A DNA stretch of 14,775 bases, taken from contig JAKQKW010000342.1 in assembly GCA_029560455.1 (NCBI GenBank), positions 1 through 14,775 on the forward strand, written 5' to 3'. Both the position numbers and the translations under genes were made by a program. Shown one piece after another: positions 7,046-14,511 of the stretch; position 1 is the first letter of the stretch, and every line of letters starts with the position of its first letter. This DNA comes from Candidatus Rifleibacteriota bacterium (GTDB lineage Bacteria; Riflebacteria; Ozemobacteria; Ozemobacterales; Ozemobacteraceae). The notes under the pieces were generated by a model, which made no database searches, was not told the DNA's origin, and saw only the letters and a list, made by a program, of their open reading frames with translations.

Positions 7046-7798
7046 TCAGCCGAGCCAGCCGGCCGACCAGGCATACCTGACCAGCATCGCAAGACACATG
7101 GTTACTACCAGTATTCGCAGATAGCGCGGGTTTATACGCAGCAGGCAATGTGAGCCGCCGGCCGCCCCAATGAACTGCCCGGCCATCATGGTAAAGCCAT
7201 ACAGCCAGACCACCTTACCGGCTATCAGAAAAACAATGAGTGAAGCGATATTGGTCGCAAAATTCAGGGTTTTAGCGACGACCGTCGCGTCGATCAGGCC
7301 CTGACCTCGCAGTGAAACGCCGGCCATCGCAAAGAAAGAACCGGTGCCCGGGCCAAACATGCCGTCATACCAGCCAATCACCGGCACCAGCAACTTTTTA
7401 AAAAGATTGTCAGAAATCCGGGGGTGACGCTCGACCTCGCTCAGCTGCGGCGAAAACAGAAAATACAGGGCGATCAGCACAAGCACTGCAGGTATGACAA
7501 AGCTCAATACGGATGAATCAATGAACTGAACAGCTACTGTGCCCATAAGTGAACCGATGAAAGCCGCCAGCATGAGATTTTTTACATTTGGCCAGCTGAC
7601 ACGGCCCTTTCGGAACATCATGAAGGTCGCTGTTCCTGAGCCCATCGAACTCTGCAGTTTGTTGGTGCCGAGGGCAGTGTGTGGCGGAATTCCGCTCAAA
7701 ATCAGCGCAGGCACGGTAATTAACCCGCCGCCACCCGCCAGCGTGTCGATAAAGCCCGCAATTGAAGCCGCAATAAACAGAAACAACAAAGATTCCAT
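7046..7798 (-). CDS. TSUP-family permease (TauE/SafE, YfcA-like)
   Basis: 250 residues from the ATG at 7796-7798. The frame stays open upstream for 29 more codons, but MESLLFLFIA begins the first membrane helix, a GGCGGAAA lies just before it, and 250 residues is the family length. The two halves show the family's repeated signature: GFIDTLAGGGGLITVPAL (15-32) with ALGTNKLQS (42-50) in the first, and GWYDGMFGPGTGSFF (142-156) in the second. These motifs are closest to the YfcA branch. Members are inner-membrane proteins with seven or eight helices that carry anions such as sulfite, sulfoacetate or other organosulfur compounds; the substrate here is not decidable. It is convergent with the pilin-like gene, with 15 bp between the stops, and divergent from the MFS gene. 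Confidence 0.9.
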   Translation of the reverse strand: MESLLFLFIAASIAGFIDTLAGGGGLITVPALILSGIPPHTALGTNKLQSSMGSGTATFMMFRKGRVSWPNVKNLMLAAFIGSLMGTVAVQFIDSSVLSFVIPAVLVLIALYFLFSPQLSEVERHPRISDNLFKKLLVPVIGWYDGMFGPGTGSFFAMAGVSLRGQGLIDATVVAKTLNFATNIASLIVFLIAGKVVWLYGFTMMAGQFIGAAGGSHCLLRINPRYLRILVVTMCLAMLVRYAWSAGWLG

Positions 7799-7819
7799 AA
7801 TTTTCCGCCATGACGGTAT

Positions 7820-7971
7820 GACATTGTCGGCACGCCACAGATTACACATTTGCCAGTCATAACGCAAGATGAGTAAATCTCTCAACCGTCCCTGAATTTA
7901 GACCGATAATTGCTGCTGAACCTGACAACATTTGCCAAAAAAGTCAGAAAGGTGATTTTGCAGACAATGTC
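7820..7971. promoter_or_regulatory. Two GACAWTGTC palindromes in a divergent intergenic region
   Basis: GACATTGTC (7820-7828) lies 21 bp before the TSUP permease ATG. GACAATGTC, the same odd palindrome read on the other strand, is at 7963-7971, just upstream of a TATACT hexamer (7975-7980) that may be the -10 of the MFS gene. One copy per divergent gene would suit a shared regulator. No -35 of good quality accompanies the TATACT. Confidence 0.3.
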
Positions 7972-8007
7972 GTTTATACTGACTGTACAAGTTCTGGTGA
8001 GGTTAAG

Positions 8008-9270
8008 ATGCAACGACGCTGGGTAATCTTCTGGGTTCTGGCGGGGGCATACTTTTTTGTCATGTTCCACCGCTTCTGCACTGCGGTCATGGCCGGCGAT
8101 CTGACGGCCGATCTCGGTCTCGACCCTGCCGCGCTCGGCTTTCTCTCGTCGATGTATCTGCTTGGCTATGCCTCGGTGCAGATTCCCGTTGGAATCCTCT
8201 CCGACTGGTGGGGTGCGCGCAAGACCATGTCGATTTTTCTGCTGGTAGCCAGTCTTGGCGCTTTTGCCTTCGGCCGGGCCGAATCGTATCATGCGGCCGT
8301 TCTTGCGCGCTGGCTGGTTGGCGCCGGCGTCGGCTGTATTTATGTGCCGGCGCTGCGGGTTCTTGGCTGCTGGTTTGGTAAAGATGCGTTCGCTTTTATG
8401 ACCGGCATGCTGCTGGCGGTCGGCAATCTTGGCGCACTCGGCTCGACCTGGCCGCTGGCGGTGATCAAGTCGATCTGGGGCTGGCGCGCAACCATGGAAG
8501 TCGTCAGCCTGATTACCCTCGTTCTGGTTGGGCTGCTCTGGCTGACTATCAGAGATAACCCGCCGGAAAGCGAAGAGTCTGGTGAGCGCTGTAATGCAAA
8601 TGTCGATGAGCAGAGCACAGCCGCGGCGAAGCAGCCGGGCGGGTTGCGTGTAATGCTTAAATCTCGCCGGTTCTGGGCTCTCACTTTTTACTTTTTTGCC
8701 TTTGAAACGACAATTATCAGCTTTCAGGGTCTCTGGGCCGGCCCATACCTGAAAAGAGTTTATGGTATGCCCGATACTTCGATCGGATACGCCCTGACCT
8801 GGCTTGCTCTCGGGCTGATGGTTGGCGCACTGATTTCCGGAATCCTTGCTGGCCGCTCGTTGCAGCGTCGGCATGCCGTACTGACTTCGGGTATGCTGGG
8901 ATATCTGCTGTGCTGGGTTCCCATTGTCTTTGCCACTGATTCTCTTGCGCCTTACATGACGCCTCTGCTGACGTTTATGGGCTTCTGCGGCGGCTTTTTT
9001 TCAATCAGCTTCGGAATTGCGCGGGAATGCTTCGATGCGAGAATGGCCGGTACCGCACTCGGGGTTTACAACTTCACCGGTTTTGTCGGTGGCGGGCTGG
9101 GAATGTGGGTCATGGGGCTGATTGTCAGATGGGTGTCACCTGAGGCAACCAACGATATTGCTGCCTTTCAGACAGCTTTTGGACTGGCGCTCGTTCTCAT
9201 GTTCGTCGGCTGGATCATGCTGGTCATGCTGCCACGAGCGTTTCCTGCCTCAGACCGGCAATCAGTCTGA
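8008..9270 (+). CDS. MFS transporter, ACS/sugar-phosphate-permease-like
   Basis: 420 residues; the ATG has GGTGAGG (7996-8002) 5 bases upstream. The hydrophobicity fits twelve membrane helices in two sets of six, with a polar central loop at about 190-212 (ESEESGERC and following). The first cytoplasmic loop has the MFS signature in the form GILSDWWGARKTM, and helix 4 has RWLVGAGVGCIYVPALRVL, as in anion:cation symporter and sugar-phosphate permease branches. Expected role: inner-membrane secondary transport of a small organic solute, direction and substrate unknown. The radical SAM gene begins 43 bp after its stop, so the two are likely cotranscribed. A perfect hairpin spans its stop codon. 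Confidence 0.9.
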   Translation: MQRRWVIFWVLAGAYFFVMFHRFCTAVMAGDLTADLGLDPAALGFLSSMYLLGYASVQIPVGILSDWWGARKTMSIFLLVASLGAFAFGRAESYHAAVLARWLVGAGVGCIYVPALRVLGCWFGKDAFAFMTGMLLAVGNLGALGSTWPLAVIKSIWGWRATMEVVSLITLVLVGLLWLTIRDNPPESEESGERCNANVDEQSTAAAKQPGGLRVMLKSRRFWALTFYFFAFETTIISFQGLWAGPYLKRVYGMPDTSIGYALTWLALGLMVGALISGILAGRSLQRRHAVLTSGMLGYLLCWVPIVFATDSLAPYMTPLLTFMGFCGGFFSISFGIARECFDARMAGTALGVYNFTGFVGGGLGMWVMGLIVRWVSPEATNDIAAFQTAFGLALVLMFVGWIMLVMLPRAFPASDRQSV

Positions 9271-9287
9271 TGAACAGACAGACTGAT
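9261..9287 (+). repeat. Perfect 9-bp inverted repeat over the MFS stop codon
   Basis: ATCAGTCTG (9261-9269) pairs exactly with CAGACTGAT (9279-9287) around a 9-base loop. The stop codon TGA (9268-9270) lies at the end of the first arm. No run of T follows, so it does not look like a standard intrinsic terminator. It ends 14 bases before the GGCGGG that probably serves as the radical SAM gene's ribosome binding site. It may damp read-through or protect the upstream mRNA. Confidence 0.6.
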
Positions 9288-9313
9288 CCAGAAACAGTGC
9301 GGCGGGTTTTACT

Positions 9314-10939
9314 ATGCGGGCAGCACTGATTTTCCCGCCACAATGGGATCCCCGGCAGCCACCGCTGGCCCCGGCGGTTCTGGTCGGGGCGCTGCAGTCG
9401 GCCGGCGCCGAAACCCGCGTTTTTGATCTGAATATCGCTTTATATCGGAACCTGCTTCGTCAGACCAGCACGCATGACTTCGCAGATTTTCTGCTCAGGC
9501 GTCTGCTCGACCCAAACTGTTTGCGCAATGCTGAGAACTATCTGAACACCAGTCAGGAGATGCAGAAAATCTTTGACGAGCGCTTCGATCCACGCGGAAC
9601 CGGCCGCCTGTTCTGGGATACCTGCGGCGGTCTGCCTTCGGCTGTTACCTCACGCGACTGGCAGAAAGCCACGAAAGCGCCGGATCTGCTGCCGTTTGCC
9701 AGGCATCTGGAAAACGAAATCGCCGGCATTATTGCATGGGAACCAGAACTGGTCGGCTTTTCAGTCATATCTGATACGCAGCTGCCGGCCGCTCTGGCTC
9801 TATCTGCACTTGTCAGGCAGAAATTGCCGAAGTGCCAGATCGTTTTTGGTGGTGATGCGTTTACCTACCGCCGCAGTCTTCTTGGCGGCCAATCATGGCT
9901 GGGAGCGACAATCGACGCGGTCTGTATGGGTGATGGCGAGCCACTGATAACAGCAATAGCGGCTGGCATGACGCCGGGAACTGCTCCTAATGCCTTGAAC
10001 TGGGCTGAAAAGGGCGGCTTGGCGCCAGAAAAAACTGCGCTGCAGAATATGTCTGACTTGCCGATGCCAGATTTTTCTGAATTTCCGCTCGATGACTACC
10101 TGACTCCGCATCTGGTTATGCCGGTCGAAACCGCCCGCGGCTGCCCCTGGGGGCGTTGTGCCTTCTGTATTCATCCGGTGCGCGCCGCGACCGGCCGGCC
10201 GCTGTACCGGCCGAAGCCGGTCAGGAAGGTTGCAGCCGAGATCAGCAAACTGTTCGCACAAGGGCATCGCCGTTTCATGATTGTCGATGAAGCACTGCCT
10301 CCTGCACGATTGCGCGAACTGAGCGATATCTTCGCTTCTCTGTCTGAGCCGGTTTGCTGGATCGGTTATGCCAGACTTGACGAGGGGCATACACGTGAAG
10401 GCTTTGCCAAAGCAAGGGCAGCCGGTTGTCTGAAACTTTTTATTGGCGTGGAAAGCGGCTCTGACAGAATTCTTGCGCGGTTTCACAAGGGTGTCGATGC
10501 GAAACGTGCCCGGCGTGTATTGCTCGATGCCGCTGCTGCGGGGCTGGCAGTTCATTCGTTTCTCATGACCGGCTTTCCGGGCGAAGACGAGAGTGACCGT
10601 CAGGGCACGCTCGATCTGCTTGCCGGCGTCTGGCCGGCCTTCGATCCGTTCGGTGTATCATTCGACCTGTTTCCGCTCACGGCGGAGCTCGAAACCGATC
10701 TGATGGCCGACCCGGCCGCGTTCGGCTGGCATGGTGCGCAGCGCGATTCCAGCAACGACCTTGCCTGGCAGTTCCCGCTGCTGAGTGGCCCGGCAGCGGC
10801 GGAAGCGCTGACATCTTTCAAAGGTCGCATTCAGGCTCTTGCCGACAAGGTTCTCGGACCTTCCTTCGGTCTGCGCCATGCCGGCCTCGCTCAGGATTGT
10901 CTGCACCTGCTGCTGCTCGAAGCCAGAAGCAAAAAGTAG
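9314..10939 (+). CDS. Radical SAM protein with N-terminal B12-binding-like domain, CX4CX2C
   Basis: 541 residues; GGCGGG (9301-9306) stands 7 bases before the ATG. Residues 1-220 form a Rossmann-like cobalamin-binding-type domain (AALIFPPQW, LAPAVLVGAL, VFDLN, ELVGFSVISDT, CQIVFGGDAFT, DAVCMGDGE), as in B12-dependent radical SAM enzymes. The DxHxxG motif for base-off cobalamin is not seen. Residues 268-460 are the radical SAM barrel, with the cluster motif RGCPWGRCAFC (Cys277, 282, 285). The first spacing is four residues, not the usual three. Then come FMIVDEALP, a Gly-rich SAM site FIGVESGSDRIL (376-387) and SFLMTGFPGEDESD. A C-terminal helical region follows. The class makes methyl or rearranged products from SAM; the exact reaction is unknown. 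The MFS transporter upstream suggests a substrate or product that crosses the membrane. Confidence 0.88.
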   Translation: MRAALIFPPQWDPRQPPLAPAVLVGALQSAGAETRVFDLNIALYRNLLRQTSTHDFADFLLRRLLDPNCLRNAENYLNTSQEMQKIFDERFDPRGTGRLFWDTCGGLPSAVTSRDWQKATKAPDLLPFARHLENEIAGIIAWEPELVGFSVISDTQLPAALALSALVRQKLPKCQIVFGGDAFTYRRSLLGGQSWLGATIDAVCMGDGEPLITAIAAGMTPGTAPNALNWAEKGGLAPEKTALQNMSDLPMPDFSEFPLDDYLTPHLVMPVETARGCPWGRCAFCIHPVRAATGRPLYRPKPVRKVAAEISKLFAQGHRRFMIVDEALPPARLRELSDIFASLSEPVCWIGYARLDEGHTREGFAKARAAGCLKLFIGVESGSDRILARFHKGVDAKRARRVLLDAAAAGLAVHSFLMTGFPGEDESDRQGTLDLLAGVWPAFDPFGVSFDLFPLTAELETDLMADPAAFGWHGAQRDSSNDLAWQFPLLSGPAAAEALTSFKGRIQALADKVLGPSFGLRHAGLAQDCLHLLLLEARSKK

Positions 10940-11062
10940 TATTAATTCGAAGTCTCTCGGGCCTGTAACAGCGATTCAGACTACTTTTAAGTGCAGGTGT
11001 AATATATCAGAGAACTCGCACCTCATGCAAATTGCACAGTTCAGAGCACTGTCTGCAAAGTT

Positions 11063-11091
11063 TTGATTGCCTTCGAACTGTAGCTTAAATT
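11063..11091 (+). promoter_or_regulatory. Candidate promoter of the DUF362 ferredoxin gene
   Basis: TTGATT (11063-11068), a 17-base spacer, and TAAATT (11086-11091, four of six consensus bases). The start point would be near 11098, about 30 bases before the ATG. The 189-bp gap after the radical SAM gene supports a separate promoter. No terminator with a T run is visible between 10940 and 11062. Confidence 0.3.
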
Positions 11092-11128
11092 AAGATTGAA
11101 GCTCAAGACAACAAAACAAAGGGCAGCC

Positions 11129-12166
11129 ATGGCCAGAGTCTACTTTCACCCGTTCAACGCCAGTCACGACGCCGCAGAAGTCAGCGCTGCAGCAGGGAAA
11201 CTGTTGAAGCACCTGGTCGAGGCCGAGCGCATTTCCCTGCGCCAGAAAGTTCCGCTGAAGGTGCATTTCGGTGAGAAGGGCAACCAGACTTTTCTCGGGC
11301 CCGAAAACTATGCCGGAATAATCGACTTTCTTCAACAGAAGCAGGTAGAATCCTGCTACATCGAGACCAACGTTCTTTACGGCGGCCGCCGCAACAATCG
11401 CACCAACCATCTGATCACCGCGCGCGAGCACGGTTTTACCCAGCTGCCGATCGAGATTGCCGATGGTGAAGTCGGGCAGGACTATTACATTCAGGAAATC
11501 GCCGGGCGCCAGTTCAAAAAGTGCTATATCGCATCAGGTTTCAAACCCTACGAACAGTTGATTGTTCTGGCGCATTTCAAGGGGCATACGCTGGCCGGGT
11601 TTGGCGGCGCGCTCAAGCAGCTGGCGATGGGCTTTGCTTCCCGTGGCGGCAAAATGGCTCAGCATCTTTCTGCCAAACCTTTTATAATACCGTTTCTCTG
11701 CCGTAAGTGCGGTGCCTGCCGACAGGTATGTGCCGTCGATGCGATCAATCTGCAGACCTGGTGGCCGCGCATCGACCGGCAGAAATGTGTCGGTTGTGCA
11801 GCCTGCACCGCGACCTGCCCGCACCATGCAATTCATACGAACTATCTGCGCTTTCTCATGCTGGGCAGCTTTACGGCAAAGCTGGCCGATTACAGCTTTG
11901 CCGCTCAGATCTGCAAACAGAATATTTATGTCAATTTCGCCATGAATCTGACTTCAGGCTGCGACTGTGAAGGTCGCAAAATGACGCCTTTGCTGCCCGA
12001 TGTCGGTATTTTTGCCTCAACCGACCCGGTAGCCATCGACCGGGCATGTCTTGATAAGATCGACGAAGTCGCAGGAAAGACGGTATTCGGGCGCGGCCGC
12101 GAAATTCTCGATTATACCGAAAAGCTTGGCATGGGCAGTCAGCAATACCAGCTGGAAACCGTCTGA
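11129..12166 (+). CDS. DUF362 protein with two [4Fe-4S] ferredoxin clusters
   Basis: 345 residues from the ATG at 11129, which has AAAGGG 5 bases upstream. A longer reading from a TTG at 11096 would add eleven basic residues with no support. The DUF362 domain is in two parts (about 1-185 and 240-345), split by a bacterial ferredoxin insert. Cys191, 194, 197 and 201 (CRKCGACRQVC) and Cys220, 223, 226 and 230 (CVGCAACTATC) follow the CxxCxxCxxxC pattern, so two [4Fe-4S] clusters are expected. The motif GCDCEG (277-282) and the STDPVAIDRACLD stretch (297-309) are typical of the family. Members are soluble proteins thought to take part in electron transfer; their physiological role is not established. 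It is convergent with the pRiA4b-like gene, 69 bp apart. Confidence 0.92.
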   Translation: MARVYFHPFNASHDAAEVSAAAGKLLKHLVEAERISLRQKVPLKVHFGEKGNQTFLGPENYAGIIDFLQQKQVESCYIETNVLYGGRRNNRTNHLITAREHGFTQLPIEIADGEVGQDYYIQEIAGRQFKKCYIASGFKPYEQLIVLAHFKGHTLAGFGGALKQLAMGFASRGGKMAQHLSAKPFIIPFLCRKCGACRQVCAVDAINLQTWWPRIDRQKCVGCAACTATCPHHAIHTNYLRFLMLGSFTAKLADYSFAAQICKQNIYVNFAMNLTSGCDCEGRKMTPLLPDVGIFASTDPVAIDRACLDKIDEVAGKTVFGRGREILDYTEKLGMGSQQYQLETV

Positions 12167-12235
12167 AGCCAGCGATTTTTCATCGGTGATTGATCAATGA
12201 GACTCTTCGCTTACGGTAAAGTATCTCCTGTTTTC

Positions 12236-12838
12236 TCAATCAAGCTTGCGTGGCCGTGACCAGCGGGCATACCAGTAAAGCGTCACGTTAACCATGTCAC
12301 CGTCGAACCAGGCTGGATCGAACTTTTTGCCGGTTGGCTGCAGGCCGTTAGACCAGGCGACGGTCGAGGCATGTTCTTTGTTTTTAGGGCTTTTGATGAT
12401 TTTGCAGAACTCTTCGTAGCCTGGAGGGCCGCCGACGTCTTCAGGCGGGCAGGCGCGATCGCCTTCAAGGCACCACATTTCGAAATCGTCTTCTGAACGC
12501 TTGAAATCTGAGTTTTCGAGAGTCAGCCGATGGCTCCATGAATCACCGAAGTCATAAACATATATGCAGCTGTCGCCTTTCTTTTTGAAATGCTTGTTGA
12601 GGCGCACAGTGCCTTCGAGAAAGGTTTCCTTGTCGTCGAATTCGTCATCGATGATTTCGACATAGCGATGTTTGCCGAAATTGAATTCGTGCAGATGCTC
12701 GTCCTGCCAGCCCATGACGATCTGAATGACGTCATGCAGGCGGTCGAGCGAAATCTCGGCCGGCACGACAAAACGGCGCCAGACTGCGGGTTCGACTTCC
12801 ATCAGCTCGATCTTGATCTCGTAATATTTCTTTTTCAT
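12236..12838 (-). CDS. Plasmid pRiA4b ORF-3-like protein
   Basis: 200 residues from the ATG at 12836-12838. An exact AGGAGG precedes it by 4 bases, and the longer frame would start inside the -10 box of its own promoter. The family pattern is clear: [22 protein letters not shown] (first 26 residues), [22 protein letters not shown] (31-52), [16 protein letters not shown] (93-108) and [22 protein letters not shown] (123-144), ending in FDP..FD...VN..L. The family (PF07929, named after an ORF of an Agrobacterium rhizogenes plasmid) is widespread on plasmids and chromosomes and has no established function. The protein is soluble, acidic and intact. It has its own divergent promoter and is not obviously linked to neighbouring genes. 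Confidence 0.92.
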   Translation of the reverse strand: MKKKYYEIKIELMEVEPAVWRRFVVPAEISLDRLHDVIQIVMGWQDEHLHEFNFGKHRYVEIIDDEFDDKETFLEGTVRLNKHFKKKGDSCIYVYDFGDSWSHRLTLENSDFKRSEDDFEMWCLEGDRACPPEDVGGPPGYEEFCKIIKSPKNKEHASTVAWSNGLQPTGKKFDPAWFDGDMVNVTLYWYARWSRPRKLD

Positions 12839-12842
12839 CAAT

Positions 12843-12848
12843 CCTCCT
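12843..12848 (-). promoter_or_regulatory. Consensus RBS of the pRiA4b ORF-3-like gene
   Basis: The minus strand reads AGGAGG with 4 bases to the ATG at 12836-12838. The site is perfect but the spacing is short. It rules out the in-frame ATG 33 bases upstream. Confidence 0.8.
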
Positions 12849-12869
12849 TCGCCCTTCGTTTCATCAACC

Positions 12870-12897
12870 ATTATACACTACCTGCCGCCCGGTTCAA
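12870..12897 (-). promoter_or_regulatory. Sigma-70 promoter of the pRiA4b ORF-3-like gene
   Basis: Minus strand: TTGAAC (12892-12897), a 16-base spacer, then a perfect TATAAT (12870-12875). The predicted start near 12863 gives a leader of about 25 bases containing AGGAGG. It is back to back with the asnS promoter, with 20 bp between the two -35 boxes. Confidence 0.75.
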
Positions 12898-12909
12898 GTT
12901 TTGCAGCTT

Positions 12910-12950
12910 GCCGATTATTGACTGAATCGGGGCGGTGCAGTATAATCGGC
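12910..12950 (+). promoter_or_regulatory. 9-bp inverted repeat straddling the asnS promoter (candidate operator)
   Basis: GCCGATTAT (12910-12918) is the exact reverse complement of ATAATCGGC (12942-12950). The left arm touches the -35 box and the right arm covers the -10 box. A third half-site, AATCGG (12925-12930), lies in the spacer and also pairs with the CCGATT of the left arm. This could be an operator that blocks RNA polymerase. It could also be chance built partly on the promoter bases themselves. Confidence 0.35.
12918..12946 (+). promoter_or_regulatory. Sigma-70 promoter of asnS
   Basis: TTGACT (12918-12923, five of six consensus bases), a 17-base spacer, and a perfect TATAAT (12941-12946). 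Transcription should begin near 12953, leaving a leader of about 50 bases. That excludes any translation start at 12918 and leaves no room for a T-box riboswitch. A small GCACC/GGTGC hairpin (12951-12965) lies at or near the 5' end of the transcript. Confidence 0.85.
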
Positions 12951-13001
12951 GCACCTGCCCGGTGCAGGAATGCAGTGATCAAATACAAACGAGGTTATTC
13001 A

Positions 13002-14453
13002 ATGAGCCAGTCCATCAGCAAGATTCTGACGATGCCGCCATCAGATGCGGTTGTTTCGGTACGCGGTTGGGTGAGAACCAAAAGGGCAAGCAAGAATGTT
13101 TCTTTTATCGCGCTGAATGACGGCTCTACCATTCGCAATCTGCAGCTGGTCGTCGATTTGGATAAGGGCTACGAAGGCATCACCGAAGAAGTTATGGTAA
13201 AAGTTACTACTGGAGCCTCTCTGCGTGCTTCGGGAAAGCTTGTTGCTTCGCAGGGAAGCGGCCAGGCAGTCGAACTGCTGTGCGAGACCATCAGCGTCGA
13301 AGGTGTCGCCGACCCCGAAGAATACCCGTTGCAGCCCAAGAAACATTCGCTCGAATTCCTGCGCGAAATCGGTCATCTGCGCTTCCGAACCAACGTGTTC
13401 GGAGCCATACTGCGCGTTCGCCACGCCATGACTTTCGCCATTCACAAGTTTTTCAACGATCTCGGCTTCTTTAACATTCATTCGCCGATCATTACCGGCT
13501 CTGACTGTGAGGGCGCCGGCGAAATGTTTCGAGTCACCACCCTGCCCGAAAAAGACCCGCCGCTGCGCGAAGACGGCAGTGTCGATTACTCTGAAGATTT
13601 TTTCGGCAAGGCGACCAACCTTACCGTTTCCGGCCAGCTCGAAGCCGAACTGGCTGCCATGGCACTCGGCAAGGTTTATACCTTCGGGCCAACTTTCCGC
13701 GCCGAAAACTCCAACACTTCCCGCCACCTCGCCGAATTCTGGATGATCGAACCCGAAGTCGCCTTTGCCGACCTCAAAGACAACATGGACCTCGCCGAAG
13801 GCTTTTTGAAATACCTCATCGGTTACGCTCTCGAACACTGTGTCGATGACCTGGATTTTCTGAGCAAACGTTACGCCGAAGAGAACAAGCTCAAACCACA
13901 GGCCGAACGCGAAGAGATGACACTGCTCGAAAAGCTCGAGTTCGTGCGCGACAACAGTTTCGAACGTATCACCTACACACAGGCGATCGACATTCTCATG
14001 GAATGCGCGCCGAACAAAAAGAAGAAGTTCCAGTATCCTGTCGATCGCTGGGGCATCGATCTGCAGTCAGAACATGAGCGCTATCTCGTCGAGAAGCACT
14101 TCAAGAAGCCAGTTATCGTAACCGACTACCCGCGCGAGAACAAAGCGTTCTACATGCGCGTCAACCCTGATGGCAAAACCGTAGCCGCCATGGATATCCT
14201 GGTTCCCGGCGTCGGCGAAATCATCGGCGGCTCACAGCGCGAAGAACGCTTCGAAATCCTCAAAGAACGCGCTGCTGAATTCAAGATTCCCGAAGAAAGC
14301 ATCTGGTGGTATCTCGACATTCGCAAATATGGCACTGTCGTTCACAGCGGCTTTGGGCTTGGCTTCGAGCGCCTGCTGATGTTCATCACCGGCATGGGCA
14401 ACGTCAGAGACGTGTCGCCATTCCCGCGAACCCCAAAATCAGCCGAATTCTGA
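13002..14453 (+). CDS. asnS: Asparaginyl-tRNA synthetase
   Basis: 483 residues from the ATG at 13002, with GAGG 7 bases upstream; this start lies downstream of the predicted transcription start, unlike the longer frame. The cytosolic enzyme charges tRNA-Asn with asparagine using ATP. The N-terminal OB-fold anticodon-binding domain spans about 17-105 ([25 protein letters not shown]). The class IIb catalytic domain follows: [21 protein letters not shown] (156-176), [15 protein letters not shown] (202-216), motif 2 as [24 protein letters not shown] (227-250) and motif 3 as [15 protein letters not shown] (450-464). The [10 protein letters not shown] region and the NLTVSGQLE segment are those of AsnRS, not AspRS. 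Length is slightly above the 466 residues of the E. coli enzyme; the region 279-345 is rich in charged residues. It is transcribed from its own promoter and ends before a strong hairpin. No key motif is missing. Confidence 0.97.
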   Translation: MSQSISKILTMPPSDAVVSVRGWVRTKRASKNVSFIALNDGSTIRNLQLVVDLDKGYEGITEEVMVKVTTGASLRASGKLVASQGSGQAVELLCETISVEGVADPEEYPLQPKKHSLEFLREIGHLRFRTNVFGAILRVRHAMTFAIHKFFNDLGFFNIHSPIITGSDCEGAGEMFRVTTLPEKDPPLREDGSVDYSEDFFGKATNLTVSGQLEAELAAMALGKVYTFGPTFRAENSNTSRHLAEFWMIEPEVAFADLKDNMDLAEGFLKYLIGYALEHCVDDLDFLSKRYAEENKLKPQAEREEMTLLEKLEFVRDNSFERITYTQAIDILMECAPNKKKKFQYPVDRWGIDLQSEHERYLVEKHFKKPVIVTDYPRENKAFYMRVNPDGKTVAAMDILVPGVGEIIGGSQREERFEILKERAAEFKIPEESIWWYLDIRKYGTVVHSGFGLGFERLLMFITGMGNVRDVSPFPRTPKSAEF

Positions 14454-14480
14454 TTTCATTCTCAGAATCGCAGAAACTGC

Positions 14481-14509
14481 CGGCCAGCTGTGTAATATGC
14501 AGCTGGCCG
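14481..14509. terminator. Ten-bp perfect hairpin between convergent genes, probable bidirectional terminator
   Basis: CGGCCAGCTG (14481-14490) pairs exactly with CAGCTGGCCG (14500-14509) around a 9-base AT-rich loop. It lies 27 bp after the asnS stop and 2 bp from the stop codon of the minus-strand gene that follows. Only three T follow on the plus strand (14511-14513), and the minus-strand flank has only a short GTTTC. Termination in either direction would therefore depend on the strong stem or on an added factor. Confidence 0.65.
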
Positions 14510-14511
14510 CT

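Noticed and set aside
7026..7050. GCTGA/TCAGC pairing between the convergent pilin-like and TSUP genes as a terminator
   Set aside because: The stem is only 5 bp with a 15-base loop and no T run, and the bases are mostly the two stop codons and their neighbours.
7882..8874. 330-residue minus-strand ORF opposite the MFS gene
   Set aside because: It is antisense to a clear MFS protein. Its product is a Gln/Pro/Arg-rich string without domains, as expected from reading GC-rich membrane-protein codons backwards.
9893..10555. 220-residue minus-strand ORF opposite the radical SAM gene
   Set aside because: It is antisense to the catalytic core of a well-supported enzyme and has no family features.
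12189..12198. ATTGATCAAT palindrome between the DUF362 and pRiA4b-like genes
   Set aside because: It is too short and loopless for a hairpin terminator, and it lies between two gene ends where no promoter is expected. It shares TTGATC with the 3985-4019 repeats, but that is likely chance.
12947..13001. T-box riboswitch upstream of asnS
   Set aside because: The predicted leader is about 50 bases, far too short for a T-box, and no terminator/antiterminator pair is visible.
13041..13838. 265-residue minus-strand ORF opposite asnS
   Set aside because: It lies wholly within the conserved asnS coding region and has no recognisable domain or ribosome binding site.
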